From the NCBI GenBank assembly GCA_012064415.1, contig SSNU01000070.1, forward strand, positions 1 through 64,000: a DNA stretch of 64,000 nucleotides. Reading direction: 5' to 3'. The translations under genes and the position numbers were made by a program. Positions 22,552 to 35,080 of this stretch are shown one piece after another. Numbering within the stretch: the stretch's first letter is position 1; every line of letters starts with the position of its first letter. The notes beneath the pieces are model-generated. The model made no database searches and had not been told where the DNA came from. It saw only the letters and a program-made list of their open reading frames with translations. This DNA comes from Gyrodactylus bullatarudis. Lineage: Eukaryota; Platyhelminthes; Monogenea; Gyrodactylidea; Gyrodactylidae.

Positions 22552-22708
22552 TTCTGCCGGTTTGGTACACTATTTTTTTCTCCGTATTGTGAAAGAGGGC
22601 CTCATGATCTAGATTCCAAAAAATCTTGATCGAATTCGATTTCTTTATCAAAAAATTAAGAATTTTGTAAAAATCATAAATCCCCATCTTCGTATTAACT
22701 AGGTGTAG
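22552..22708. repeat. Foldback repeat F1, right arm only
   Basis: It runs from the TTCTCCGTATTGTGAAAGAG segment through CTTGATCGAATTCGATTTCT to the terminus TCTTCGTATTAACTAGGTGT. The left arm is missing. Confidence 0.65.
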
Positions 22709-23935
22709 ATGGAGATAGTCTTCTCACACCTAACCTGTAACCACACTGAGCTAGTACAGGTTAATTTTCAAGACTTGTTATTTTTTACAAATACTTGGCT
22801 TACTTCATAGTAGAGGTTTTGATAATATTAACCTTTTAAAGTGTTAAAACTAAAACTCTTACGCAATGAAAACTAGTGGAGAACTGTAATCATAAATTCC
22901 TATCTTCGTACTAGCTACAGTGAGTGAATAACATTAATTTTCAAATATTAATCTGTTCTTCGAGATATTTGAGGAAACTCAAATTCTTTGCCCTCAAGAT
23001 ATTTTTTTAGCAAACATGAGTTCGTTAAAAACTGCTTGGATTTCAGTAGATATTATTTCTCGAAAATAAAAATAAATTAAATTTTTACTCAGTTTTGCAA
23101 ATCAAAATGTTAACAGTCTATGGAATTCCTCGTTTCGTAATAATGAAGCTTTATTCAAAAGTGTTTTTTACTGAATTTTAATTTATTCAACTCTGATTTG
23201 TTCAGTGAATGAAAAACTCCACTAAACTAGTTATTTAATCAATTTTAAACTGATGCTTCAATGTGTGAATTACTAACTCTATCTTGTCTAATTGACATTA
23301 GATGATACCATCAAAAGTAACTTGTTAGTTCGATGGGAGAATTTAATATTAAAAAAAAATTTCTGCTCTCTAGTATCCACATAGAAGTGGAAATTGATTC
23401 TCATTTAATTTACTTGACACAACTCTATTAGAAAATCGATTGTGATCCATCAAAAGTTTTTATGATAAATTTACTCAATCAAGAGGATTTCCCCAAAGGA
23501 TTCTAGATATATGAGTTCCTTTTTGGAATGGGAAACTAGTGGAATTCGATTTTTTTAATTTGAAAAATGAAACAATGCAAAATTTACATCTGTTCTAGTT
23601 CCTCTTGTTCAACAAAAGTGACAAAGATTAATTTTACAAAAAATTCACCATCATTCAGGGATTTTGAATAACCGAAATTGTCTTTACTAAATACTGGGTT
23701 GATTTCTAAGATGCCATTTCATATAAATTTTTAGTCGATCTTTTATTATATGAGAATATGTATTTTTTAAAATAAACTTATTGTCCAATATATATTGTAA
23801 TAATAATTCCTATAACAATAATCTATTTCATTGTTTTGAAAGGAAAAAATATACAAGTAGAATTCTGAATTAATAATAACTTCCTTTACTCTGGATATTT
23901 AAAATATATTTTTATATACAATTATAGTTAATATA
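22709..23935. other. AT-rich spacer, no gene seen
   Basis: No open frame, RNA gene or clear repeat terminus was recognised in this 1.2-kb stretch. Confidence 0.4.
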
Positions 23936-24222
23936 AAGATGGGAATTTATAATTTATACAAGATTCTCAATTCTCAAACTCTTGATCGCTCTGTCCCTTA
24001 GTAATCAACAAAAATATTTCAACTGAAAGCTAGAAAAATGGGAATTTGGTGCTATTTCGAGATTTGAAATATGCCATAATATCCTTAAATTTCTTTTCTT
24101 CGTATCGTGAAAGTGGGCCTCACGATCTAGATTTCAAAAAAACTTGATCAAATACGATTTCTTGATAAAAAATCAATTTTTTTTAAATCTTAAATTCCCA
24201 TCTCATATATTAACTAGCTATA
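23936..24222. repeat. Foldback repeat F1, internally deleted copy
   Basis: It carries both F1 ends (AAGATGGGAATTTATAATTT at the left, TTCCCATCTCATATATTAAC at the right). It is only ~290 bp because much of the centre is lost. Confidence 0.6.
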
Positions 24223-26220
24223 TATTAAATTTTCAAAAATTTTGGATTTTGAATATAAAATTTCAGATTCTAAAAACTCGTGAAAATGTTTCTTTGCAGA
24301 ATCTTGTATTAAGCCAGGCATGGTTGAATGATTTTGAAATAGCTCACCGCAAGGGATTCGTTTTCATTTCATCGATGTTAAAAGTCTCTCTGTCATTCAG
24401 TAATATTACTGAAAAACAAGAGGGGGCAAACGTTTTACAGATTAGCCTTGAATTCTTTATAGAGAATAACACTTATATTTTTGCTCATTTGATATTCAAT
24501 TATGAGTTGCAAATCCTATTGAACTGAATGTTTGTTTGAAGTTCAAACTTGAAGTGTATTTTCATATGCCAGAATAACCCAGAGAAAAAATAAAACTTTT
24601 AATACAAGGGAGTAATCAAAAATTGAACTGCATTCACATGGATAAAAATGAAAATAGACCTCAAACAGCCAAAAGGACCTTTAGGACTTTTTGATAACTT
24701 ATCAACCTTTTCTACCAATCCTTAACATGATTAAGTGAGTCAGTAAATAGTTTAAAACAAAGACCAGTTCTCTTGAAAAAAAATAAGACAAGAAAATTAT
24801 TTATACTGAATCAGATCCAAGGGCTTCGATTTCTTGATCATGTCCCTTCTCAAAAATCAATGAAATTTTGATTTTCAAAGATTGGTCAGGAATAGCGGGT
24901 CTTTCAAAGAATTAATGGCAACATATGACTTCCTTTTCCAACTTTGATTCAAAAAAACTTCTTTCCACTGCCCTCCTACTTTCAAAACAATAAAAAATGT
25001 AACGTTAAAAGTAAAAATCATTATCTGGATTCCAAGAAACCATTAACATATTCGTAATTTACACTTTTAGAAAATTTAAATTTGAAATATGCCATAATTC
25101 CATGAAAAATAGTTTTTTTCCTAATTTCTTTTCTTCGTATCGTGAAATTGGCAGATTCGGAAAGCCGATAAAGTTTCTATCTTGAGAGCTTTTTAAAATT
25201 TTGAAAAGCCCTATTGGAAAGTTTATTTGAAATGAAAAAAAATTTTTAAAAAAAACCGCTACTCAATGCGTGCTACACATGTCATATTGATCGACGCAGA
25301 ATTTGAAGTTCAATCCAATTGTGAAAAAATCATCTTCTTCAAAAGTCTATCCTTTTAACACAACGTTACTGCATCTTGAGTGCAATGATAAATATCTCTC
25401 TACAATAATTGGCCAAGGATACTTCTACTACTCAAGGACTCATGATTTATACTATAGAAGAGGAAAAGTGAATAGGGATATAAAGTTTCTTTAAGATAAA
25501 AGATCTCAACGAAAAAGAGTAAATCATTGATCTTAAATATTTTCCCATCAAATTCTAACTATGAATTTGAGAATGAATAAATTAAGTCAAGGAAAATATT
25601 TTTTTTTTGAATGACCCCGTTTTGATAATACATTTCTGATATAATATATATTTGAGGAAACAATTGAATTTTGAATTTCATAAAACCTCAATCTTTGAAC
25701 TCAAATTTTTATCGATTTGAAGCGATAAGATACCAAAATTTGGAATAATCATTAAACAGATAATTCGAATTTGACCATAGAAGTTCAGAGAAAATTAGAA
25801 AATTCCCATGGTTTCTAGTTAATGAGTCATTAATGACGAAAAATAACTCTATAAACCAGATTCGAATCTTTTGTCTAGTGTTCCAGAATTTTGGCATATA
25901 ATCGCTTCAAATCTGTTAAATTGATGAAAAAGAGTCATTTTTGAAATTCAAAATTGGACTTTTTTTGTCAGGTTGAATTATGATTATTATCTTCTGATAG
26001 TAAAATTCACGAAGAAAGGCGATATCAAGATTGTTAAAAAAATAGTGCTTTATTTCTTGGCCTACTCATCGGCTTTTACATCCCAGATTTATAGTACAAA
26101 AAAATTTAAATGAATCTGATTAGCCCTTCTACTGGCTTACCTCTTTTGAGGTGAGTGTGTTTGTGCATTGGTAGACGTTACTCTAGATTATTTGGGATTG
26201 ATATTTTTTATTCATCATGA
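24223..26220. other. Mixed repeat debris, no gene seen
   Basis: Positions 24240-24345 resemble one half of the FB palindrome (AGCCAGGCATGGTTGAATGA). Positions 25680-25970 are a degenerate palindrome related to the F2 centre. The segment ATCGACGCAGAATTT near 25290 recurs near 40030. Frames at 24144-24527 and 25303-25494 have no recognisable domains. Confidence 0.4.
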
Positions 26221-26722
26221 TGTACATTGTACAATAGACTTGAATGAAATTTAGTAAAACTGATGTAACTGCCTGTAATTTCGTTTAAATAATCTTTGAG
26301 CTATTTCTAAATCATTCCACCATGTCTGGCTGAGTCAACTCTTTAAAATTGATTCTTGTATCATATAAACAAAATTTCGGAAATTTTCAAATTTTGAACG
26401 TTCTTAATATTTTTTTGATTTATATTTTCATTAAAAATGTCTTAATCTTTTACATTCAAAATCCAAAATATGAAAAACTATTTAAATAAAATATTTAAAC
26501 TATTTATAACTGCATAAAGTTAACAAAAATTAAAATAAAAAACGTTCAAAATCTGAAAATTTCCGAAATTTTGTTTATATGATACAAGAATCAATTTTAA
26601 AGAGTTGACTCAGCCAGACATGGTGGAATGATTTAGAAATAGCTCAAAGATTATTTAAACGAAATTACAGGCAGTTTCATCAGTTTTACTAAATTTCATT
26701 CAAGTCTATTGTACAATGTACA
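26221..26722. repeat. Palindromic foldback element FB, copy 2 (502 bp)
   Basis: The ends are TGTACATTGTACAATAGACT and its reverse complement AGTCTATTGTACAATGTACA. Arms of about 190-200 bp are near-perfect inverted repeats around an AT-rich centre. The centre matches copy 1 (16741-17207) in reverse orientation. It is the best-preserved member of this family in the window. Confidence 0.8.
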
Positions 26723-27285
26723 TGTAATAAGGAAAGTGTTCGTGGGTGTATACTTCTACATTTGTATGTGGTTTCTGGATGAATTCCTGTAGTCATAAAA
26801 ATAAATATAAATAAAAATTTTAAATTTAATTGTGATGATAATATCAGGCAACGCGTTTTTTCTTAATTAGGCAAATCAATTAAACGATTCTATTTCGTTT
26901 CTTGTTTTGAGAGAAAAAATATCTACAATTAATAAATTATGAATATATATATTTACTTCTTGTTAAAACTTTGATTTAGCAAAATAACATTATTTTTCAT
27001 CTGAAAATAATTAATTTGAATTAAACTGTCAATAAGGAATTTTTATCACATCAGATACATTTTTTTAACATTTAAGGACTCTTTAGTTAGCTGTCGCATT
27101 CTCATCCTGTAGGAATATACTTCTGATTTATGATTATTCATTGTTATCCCATGAAAAGAAGTTATAACGACTCCCTGTAATTCATATTTTTAAGGAAAAA
27201 TATTGATAATCCTGATAGAATAGTAAATTTGACAAAAAATATAATTTCATTTAAAAAAATTAGAATTTCCCTTGTTTTGAATAAA
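26723..27285. other. AT-rich spacer, no gene seen
   Basis: Nothing with coding character or a clear repeat boundary was recognised. Confidence 0.35.
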
Positions 27286-27850
27286 TGTAAAGTTGGGAAT
27301 CTATGATTTTTACAAAAACATAGATTTTTCCATAAAAAATTTGTAAAAGATTTTTTAGAATCCTACTCATGTTGCCCAATTTTACGATTTGAAGAAAAAT
27401 AATATTTTCATGATTTGGCGCCAAAATCCCACTTTTTTGAACTTGATTTGAGAGAGGGAGTGTTGCCAAAATATGATTTTTAGTATCAGAATTAAAGAAG
27501 AAAGCTGAATATCGCCGATAAATTTTCGAAATTTCATTGATTTTCAAGTAGTGAAAATGATCAAAAAATCGACTTTCAGCTCCCAAAAAATATTGAGGTG
27601 ATGCATTAGAACATATTCAGCATATTCGGCTTCCTTGTCTTATTATGATCCTGAAAATTAACTTTTGACCACACCCCTCTTTCAAATCAATTAAAATGTT
27701 GAGTTCAAACTTCGAAAAAAGGGATTTTGTCACCAAATTTTTCATGGAAATGATTTTTTAACCTTCAAATCGTAGAAGAGGTCAACATGAGTAGGATTCC
27801 AAAAATTCGAATTTTTGAGGAAAAAATCGATGCTTTCAAATTAGTTATCG
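27286..27850. repeat. Foldback repeat F3, ~565-bp copy
   Basis: The left end GTTGGGAATCTATGATTTTT and repeated internal segments (ATCCTACTCATGTTGCCCAA, and its inverted partner GGTCAACATGAGTAGGATTC) show the palindromic F3 structure. The right end is trimmed. Confidence 0.6.
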
Positions 27851-28389
27851 AGTTTGTAATTCGAAAATTTTTTATCGTAAGACCTCAGGTACTGTAGAAT
27901 GAGAAATCGTCGAGAGATTTTCATGTATAAGTGAATGTTTTGATGTATGCTTCGGTCTATCATGTAAATCTAGGCCTCTACACATACCAATCTACATACA
28001 TTTTGACATACGAATTTTTATGTTGTCAATATTTAAAATAAATCTGATGAAGCTACTATAATTCACAGTGTAAATTATAGTTAGTAAATCATAAAAATTC
28101 GAAGATTTTAATTCTCCTACAATGGAGCAAGGGAACGATTTTTCGATAATTTGTCTGATTATCTGAATAAAATATCCTTACTCTTCACCACCAGTTATTA
28201 CTCTAATAATTCTGATTACTATAACAATCACTGTAATTTTTATAATCCGTATTTTTTAAGAAATACTACACTTTTCTCTCCTTCTTTTTATACAGATAGA
28301 CCAATATAAGCCAGAATACAAAATAGTCAGGCAGCAAGCGAACAACGTTATAGTCAATCTATGCTCCCTGAAGAACTACTTGGTTCAAA

Positions 28390-28492
28390 GTTATGATTCA
28401 AAAAATTATTTTTTTCTGTGAATCCGGAGAAAAATATCGAGTTTTTTGTAACAATAGTAAATTCTCATCTTCATGTCAACTAGCTTTTGAAG
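28390..28492. repeat. Foldback repeat F2, terminal arm fragment
   Basis: It holds GTGAATCCGGAGAAAAATAT and the terminus TCATCTTCATGTCAACTAGC. The 85-residue plus frame at 28393-28650 begins inside this repeat and is not supported as a gene. Confidence 0.6.
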
Positions 28493-29087
28493 ATTCAAGG
28501 GAAATTATTTTTCAAGAACAAGATGATGTAATTTTTTTCTTTCTATCTCATTCATGTTTCTCTCTATTGGAAGGAAAAAGCACTGCAAGTCAGGTTTACC
28601 GAATAACTCGAGAATTCTATTGTAGAATTTTTTACGAAGGACATATTTGAAATTAGCGAAATATTCTCTGCTAAAGTAGGGAATATTATTGAGTAGAAAA
28701 AGAATAAAACCGTTTTGTAAGAATATGTTTTAATTTTTTTTCAAAAATTGAGATTCTCGTAAAATAATGCTCAAGCAGGAGATGTGTTAGAAACTACTAG
28801 AGCAGGTAAAATATCTGAATAAATTATTTCCAACATCATTGAACATGATGAATAATAACAGATAAAATTCATCCAAATCTTTGAGCGGATAGAGGAAACT
28901 TAAAACTTTGGTACTAGAGTATTCTGCATGAGTGCTCATGAATTTTAAATCACGCCCTCTTTTCAATCTTCTTTTTGACAAAATTCCATCATTCCTTGCA
29001 TCCAGAAAAAAATTAATTTTATCAAAGGAATGTCACGCTGTTAATATTATTTTCCAAATTTTCAAAATAATCCACGCATATTCTGTA
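28493..29087. other. AT-rich spacer, no gene seen
   Basis: The minus frame at 28787-28981 has no recognised features. No other structure was seen. Confidence 0.35.
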
Positions 29088-29333
29088 CGTTTTTTCTGAA
29101 GGAAGAAATTAAATTTCCCCTTTAATAATTATAATTATTGAAAAGATTATAATCTTGGATGAAGGAAGGATGGTCTGAAAGTCAAGCTTAAATTTCGTAT
29201 TCTTTCCAGAAAAAATAATTAAAATTTATTATTTACTCATTTCAATTGAACACTCTTTCCCTATTCTCTTATTTGTACAATCATTAATCTTTACAATTCT
29301 GTATATAAATAAAAATGTTGGATTTCAAAAAAA
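29088..29333 (+). mobile_element. SINE-like repeat S4 (same family as 12622-12880)
   Basis: It matches the repeat at 12622-12880 over its whole length in the opposite orientation, starting GTACGTTTTTTCTGAAGGAA. It ends with the shared tail AACACTCTTTCCCTATTCTC, TTTGTACAATCATTAATC and AAAATGTTGGATTTCAAAAA. Confidence 0.7.
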
Positions 29334-29603
29334 CAAAATATTGGAAAATCAATACGAAAAGTATGAGAGACCTCTCTATTCACCAAAGCAAACAACTACG
29401 CGATACTTTTTCGAATGGTGGTATTTAATTTACTGTAGTAATTAAGGTATAGAAATTAGAGTATCTTTGTTATAAAGAATGGTTGAGAATTTATTTTAGG
29501 CTCTAAAGAACAAGGAAAAAATTCTCTATTCAATGATGTATAAGTTACTGGATAGATGCTCGAAACAATCACATGACGGGTTTATTTCGGTTTCATCATG
29601 AGA

Positions 29604-29741
29604 ATAAAAAATGAAAATTATGCTTAAATATTATTGGTTAATCCATACTTCACTCTCATTGGTTATTATTTTTGGGGCAGAGAGGTATCTTTGCCATCAC
29701 ACTTTTAAGCTAACGCGAGTCATCATGTGTGAAATTGACTG
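29604..29741 (-). mobile_element. T1 inverted-repeat element, one terminus
   Basis: Read on the minus strand from 29741 the end is CAGTCAATTTCACACATGAT followed by GACTCGC, with TA just outside (29742-29743). The same terminus starts the element at 37218 and, slightly diverged, both ends of the element at 40602-45492. The partner end of this copy was not found. Confidence 0.55.
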
Positions 29742-30413
29742 TATTTCAAATTTCGCTTTAAAATATCTTCCCATGATTCTGGAATTAGATAAATAAAAAT
29801 TGTAATATTCATGAAAAATAAGAGAAATTCTCAACTATTAGAAAAAAATTTAAATTTGATTTAAGTCTTTCTTGCAAATTTTTTATAACAAATAATGTGA
29901 ATTCAAGTTAAAATTATAAAGTAGGAAATTAAATAAAACGTTCAAATTTGAAAATTTTCACAATTTTGTTTATCTTTTTCCAGAAGCGAAATTTAGTTGG
30001 ATAATTTTGAAATACTTAAAAATTAAATTTATCTTAAGTCCAATAAATTCTAGACTTGGACGAAATTTTGCAAAATTACTTAAATCGCCCATCGATATGA
30101 AAAAACTAATCTTTAATAAATATAAATTTCTATACTTCTGGAATAAGATGAACAAAACTTGTGAAACTTATTCTTAAAATTTGAAATGTTTTTTGTATCA
30201 AAATTGTATTTATGAAAAATAATAGAAATTCCGTTTCGAGCTATTGAAAAAAAAATTTAAATAGTATTTAAGTTATTTTTACAACTTTATCTAAAGAAAT
30301 AATCTGAATTCAAGTTAAAATTATAAATATAAAACAATAAAAAACGTTCTAAATTTGAAAATTTACACAATTTTGTTTATTCCAGAAGCATGGAAAGGTG
30401 AGATTATATTTAA
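29742..30413. other. Degenerate FB-type repeat arms, no gene
   Basis: Positions 29936-30070 and 30335-30411 carry similar AAAACGTTC(A/T)AATTTGAAAA and ACAATTTTGTTTAT segments related to the FB palindrome. The second is cut by the piggyBac MITE at 30414. Confidence 0.4.
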
Positions 30414-30921
30414 CCCTTCATGTCCCATTGTTCCACCAGTGGAACACAACTCTTTCTTGATCAATAATTTTAACTAAAAGATACCTAAAACACTTTGTTT
30501 ACCCCTCATTAGAAAGGAAATTTATCAAGCTACAAAATTATGTATAATTCATAAAGATAGATGCACACCATAGTTATTTGAAGAAGGGTAATTTTTTGAA
30601 AATTTTGTCAAATATTCAAAAAATATTTAGAACGTTTTTTGAAAACCTATTTGCTGAGGTCTTAGAAAAAAATAAAATAACTTTCTATCGTAAAACAATA
30701 GTCGTAGATTTCAAATATGCGATCACCTGCTCGATATCTCTTATAGTTTAGAAGATAACTGGTTTAGAGCAAAAAAATGCCAATTTTAACCTCTATTATC
30801 TTTGAAATGATAAGTTGGCTTACAAAATGGAATTCAGATTCGGAATCAACGTAGTTATTTTGATTAGGTAGCAAAATTTCTCATATGTGTGATGAATAAA
30901 AATAATTTGGGACACGAAGGG
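30414..30921. mobile_element. piggyBac-type MITE (508 bp), copy 2
   Basis: The ends are CCCTTCATGTCCCA and TGGGACACGAAGGG with TTAA on both sides (30410-30413 and 30922-30925). Its sequence is nearly identical to the reverse complement of 18453-18959, with only a handful of differences seen by eye. This suggests both copies moved recently from the same source. Confidence 0.88.
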
Positions 30922-31905
30922 TTAAATACTTGAAGATTACTTCAATATTATTAAAATCATATTATTTGAAGAAAAATCCGAGAAAAAAAGCTTTTAATTT
31001 TGTTGAGTCCCTGAAAATTTATCAAGCATTCTAATTGGTTCATAAGAGATAACCTGCAATTAAAGCCAATCAGAGTATGAGTTAATATTTTTAACCAATC
31101 AGGATACTCGAAAAATTCAAATTTTCAGTAGAAGAAATGTCAACGAAATTAGAAGCTTTTTTCTCGAATTTTTATTTAAATAATAGAAGAGCTCTGAGTT
31201 CACAGATTGATAAATGGTATAGATTAGGCTGGATTTTATGTTATTACGAAGACTCAGGTCCCTCTAGATACTCGTTGAGAAATAAACTTTAAACTCAAGT
31301 AATTAATATAGTGAAAATTTTTTCAGAAGAAATATTCCTGAAATCTATCCAAATAGTTAGATAATTAGTCTATTTTAACTTAGAAGTAATAAGAATGTCG
31401 TATGGTTTTGATCTACTAATCGAAATCTTTGTGTAAAAATGAACCAAATTTTTATTTTGTTTGAATGAAACTAATCAGCATACTTTCAAGTAGTATTATG
31501 AATATAAAAAATAGTGGTAGAGAGGAAGGGGGCTAATTTTCCATATCCATTACAGAGGCACTACAGTATTTTTTGGGCAAATGAATAAATTATGCTTGAG
31601 TTAATTTATTATGAAATCGAAATAATTTCCAACAATCGTAAAATAGACTAGACAAGTAGGGATGAAAAATTAATTTCCTCAAAAATATCATGTTGATTAT
31701 AATTCCTATTGGGAATTTCATACACATTGCAAATACTATAATCTAATTATTATGTGAATAATTTCATAACGTATTGTTGAAATAGAATTTTAAAAACACA
31801 AACTCTATTGAGGAACTCTTTACAGACTTTAAAATTCCACTTGAAATAAGAATACTTCAAGTAAATTATTTACCCCTGATTTTCACAGCTACTTCAGGAA
31901 AGCTG
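30922..31905. other. AT-rich spacer with a diverged repeat at 31360-31620
   Basis: Positions 31360-31620 (GTAGAGAGGAAGGGGGCTAA, then TTTTCCATATCCATTAC) resemble the reverse complement of about 59720-60000. No gene was seen. Confidence 0.4.
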
Positions 31906-32025
31906 AAAAAAAGTTGGAAATCTATGATTTTTACAAAAAACCTCAATTTTTTCATGAAAATATTCGAATTTTTTACGAAGAAAACGATTTTTTCGTAAAA
32001 ATCATAGATTCCGAACTTAAAAAAG
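31906..32025. repeat. Miniature F3 palindrome (~120 bp)
   Basis: The short hairpin has AAGTTGGAAATCTATGATTT at the left and AAATCATAGATTCCGAACTT at the right. It is the F3 terminus with nearly all of the interior deleted. Confidence 0.65.
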
Positions 32026-32384
32026 TAAGAAAATCATTTCAGGTTAATTGGTTGCCTAGTAGGATTGGTTGACAGATTTCCAGGAGCAAATTAACAAATA
32101 CGCTATAAATTATAGCCTATAAGGATTTTTTTATCATTAAAATATGCTTTGTGATCAGAAAATTTTCATTGAATTGGGATCTCAAAGTGTAAGAAGATTC
32201 GATCTCGTAACATATTATTAAAAAGAGCTGAACGTTGGCCAGAAATTCAACACAAATTCTATGAGTCATAAAGAGAAACGTTATCACAAAATTTTGAGGT
32301 ACCAAAAATCAATTTCAGAAAAATTTTTCAGGTCTATCAATAGTATCCATATTGTGTAGTAAGAATTCATCGAAAATTGAGCGC

Positions 32385-32687
32385 CGATTTAAAAAGATTT
32401 TACAGATTTGGTGCCTTCTTATTCGCAAGAACCATCTTTATAAGGGTACTTGATCTTCTCTGGACCTTAGTATTGTTTTTCAAGCTTTGGTAATGATAGC
32501 TTTCCTAGACATTATATAATTTTAACTCTAGAGGAGGCTTGTTACCTGATTACGAATGTATGTAGGATTTCTATACAATAAAACAAATCTGGACTTATTT
32601 TATAATCATTTATTCTGTTTATAACTGAAGTCAAATTGTGGCAATTCGGAAATTTTCGGAATCTTTTTGAATCTGAAGAACCCTGCT
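32385..32687 (+). mobile_element. Internally deleted hAT relic
   Basis: The 5' portion (about 32385-32480) matches the start of the hAT transposase gene in the opposite orientation: TTCGCAAGAACC, then GATCTTCTCTGGACCT. The 3' portion (about 32620-32687) matches the left terminus of the hAT at 12958: GAAGTCAAATTGTGGCAATT, then TCGGAAATTTTCGGAA and TCTGAAGAACCCT. The ~3 kb between is missing. The 5' inverted repeat was not found. This shows that the hAT family has at least two members here, one non-autonomous. Confidence 0.75.
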
Positions 32688-33186
32688 CCCTATCAGATAT
32701 TCCATTTTTTATATTCTTTTAATGAAAAGATATCTGACAGTTTGTTCGACTCTCGTTTTTTCTGTAAAACTGTTTCATTCAATTGTTGAAAATGATCCCG
32801 CTACACTTGTTATTCTGTGAACTTGTTGATCAATTCTGTTATTTTTCGAGAAAAGTTTTAGTTTAAATTAATCCAAGTTCTCAAAATCCCTTGAGCTACA
32901 GTGGAAATTTGATACATCTCGGAAAATAATTCGTTAGAGTCGAGAATTTCCAGACTTGACAGAAGCTATCTTTCTTTTTCTCTCTGTCTTTGGACAATAC
33001 TAAGCTATGAAGAATTCAAAGGAAAGAAGATTAATTTCAATATTGTCTAAAACAGAAAAGAATTTTAGTGTTTTTCTTTTCAAACTCTCTCAAGTTATTT
33101 TTTATTGAAAATCACTTTTTTCTCTTTTGTTAATCAATCTTTGATAACATTATGGTCCTAAATTTAGTATTGATCATTTTATTATA
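32688..33186. other. AT-rich spacer, no gene seen
   Basis: No recognisable coding or repeat structure was seen. Confidence 0.35.
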
Positions 33187-33933
33187 AACCTAGTTGACAT
33201 GAAAATGAGAATTTACTATTTTCACAAAAAATTCAATATTTTTCTGCCAACTCACAGAAAAAAATAATTTTTTAATTCTAGTACGAAATGAGATAATAAG
33301 ATGTGGATATTCGAAAAAATTTCCGAAAAAATTCAATCTGACCAAAATTAGGCCGTTTTTTGAATTTCGAAAATGTACCAAATTTCCATTTTTTCAAATT
33401 TTAAACCCAAAAATTTTTTATCGATTTTGATGATTCGAAGCTGTTAAGTACTGATATCTGGGATCAAAATTAAACGAAGAATTCGAATTCACCTGTAGAA
33501 GTTCACTCAAATTCGTCATTACTGTGGGAAATCGAACCATTTTAATTTTTCGATTATCCCAAAGGAAAATTATCCAATATCTGTAAGTTTAACTTTGTCT
33601 TGGAGACAGTAAATTATTCGCTATCTCTACTTCCAAATTCGAATTCTTTGTCTAATGTTGATCCCAAATATCATCACTCAACTGCTTCGATTCATCAAAA
33701 TAGATAAAAATTTTGGGCTCAAAAGTTGAAAAAGTGGAAATTTGGTGCATTTTCAAAATTACATAAACGTCCTAATTTTGTTCATATTGAATTTTTTCAG
33801 AATTTTTACGAATATTCACATCTTATTAGCTCATTCCGTTTTAGAATTCAAAAAAATATTTTTTGTGAATCCGGAGAAAAATATCGAGTTTTTTGTAAAA
33901 ATAGTAAATTCTCATCTTCATGTCAACTAGGTT
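33187..33933. repeat. Foldback-type palindrome, family F2 (complete copy, 747 bp)
   Basis: The ends are AACCTAGTTGACATGAAAAT and CTTCATGTCAACTAGGTT, perfect over the outer 13 bases. The arms extend about 300 bp inward (ATAATTTTTTAATTCTAG against AATTCAAAAAAATA; GATGATTCGAAGCTGTT against CTGCTTCGATTCATC). No protein is encoded, and the open frames at 33190-33381 and 33726-34076 are repeat-derived. Partial copies: 4602-4628, 17790-17925, 19430-19855, 28390-28492, 52945-53155. Confidence 0.75.
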
Positions 33934-35080
33934 CATTAAATTATTTTGAATATTGGATCAAATTCACAAAAGTTGTACTGAATTTTGATTTGATTTCAAA
34001 TATACTAATTAATTTTGACGTCGAGAGATGTACAGATACATCGGTTTTGAGAGGATTTTGGCATCTGTTTCCTTGAAATTAATTTTGCATGTGATAAGAT
34101 ATCATACAAGATATCATAACAAGACTCTTGGATATTTTATTTGAGAATACAAAAGCTCTGTAAACTTTACAGTATAAATTGACATTTGTGAAACACGAGG
34201 TTGATTCTATACAGCATAGCATTTCCGGACCAAATTTCATCACATTTAGACCAAAAGTATACGAGACCAATCAGAATAAAGCAATATTCTTCTTACTAAA
34301 TAGATTTTACTAACAGATTCCAATTTTAACAATAGACCAATTGAATTTTGTAGATGATTTTAATTTTTATCCTTTTCAAATCCTCTATCCATCATATCAG
34401 GAAAGGGCTTAATAAGAACTCGAGAGTCTTTTAATAAATACAACAAAAGGAATTTATTAGATTAAAAGTCTCAAAGATAAATTTTAATCTTCACGCTTTG
34501 GAAAGTTGAGTATTTCAAGTGGCAATCGAGTGTTAAGATAAAAATCGCATAAAACCATTCTCAAGATTCTAACAACTTTAACAAAAAGTTTTGTATGATA
34601 ATCAAAATTTTTCATGTACATGAAAATAACGAACGTAATATATTGCTGTAAGGATTGAATTTCAACATAATTTGAGAAATCAATGCATTGAATCGTATCA
34701 ATCGTGGATTTGACTGTTACTCCTTTGATGAGAAGGACTCTTTTCCATGAAACTCACTGAAGGACTTAAATATTGAGGATTTTATTGTTAACGTGTAGGT
34801 CATTAAATTTTGAGCTGGTCAAAAGAAGATTTTTAGCACCAGAATCAGACAAAAAAATCAAATTTATGACCATTTTGCTTCAGATTCTGAATTTCCGAAT
34901 AATAATAATCATATTTGAATTTTAATTAGAAATTGAGATTTCTGTGAAAATCAAATTCCCTAGAGAGAAAAAAACTTCGATCGTGAGATGTCGAGATACT
35001 AGTATATATCATCTCTAGGATATTTAGTAGAGTTGGACGAAATGAGAAGAATTTGAGAAAGCAGCATGAACGATCTTTCT
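33934..35080. other. AT-rich spacer, no gene seen
   Basis: Short minus frames at 34079-34270 and 34926-35114 lack recognisable domains. The stretch ends at the TTAA of the piggyBac relic. Confidence 0.4.

Noticed and set aside
33726..34076. 116-residue ORF and overlapping 62-residue ORF
   Set aside because: Both are translations of the right arm of an F2 palindrome; similar frames appear in other copies of the repeat.
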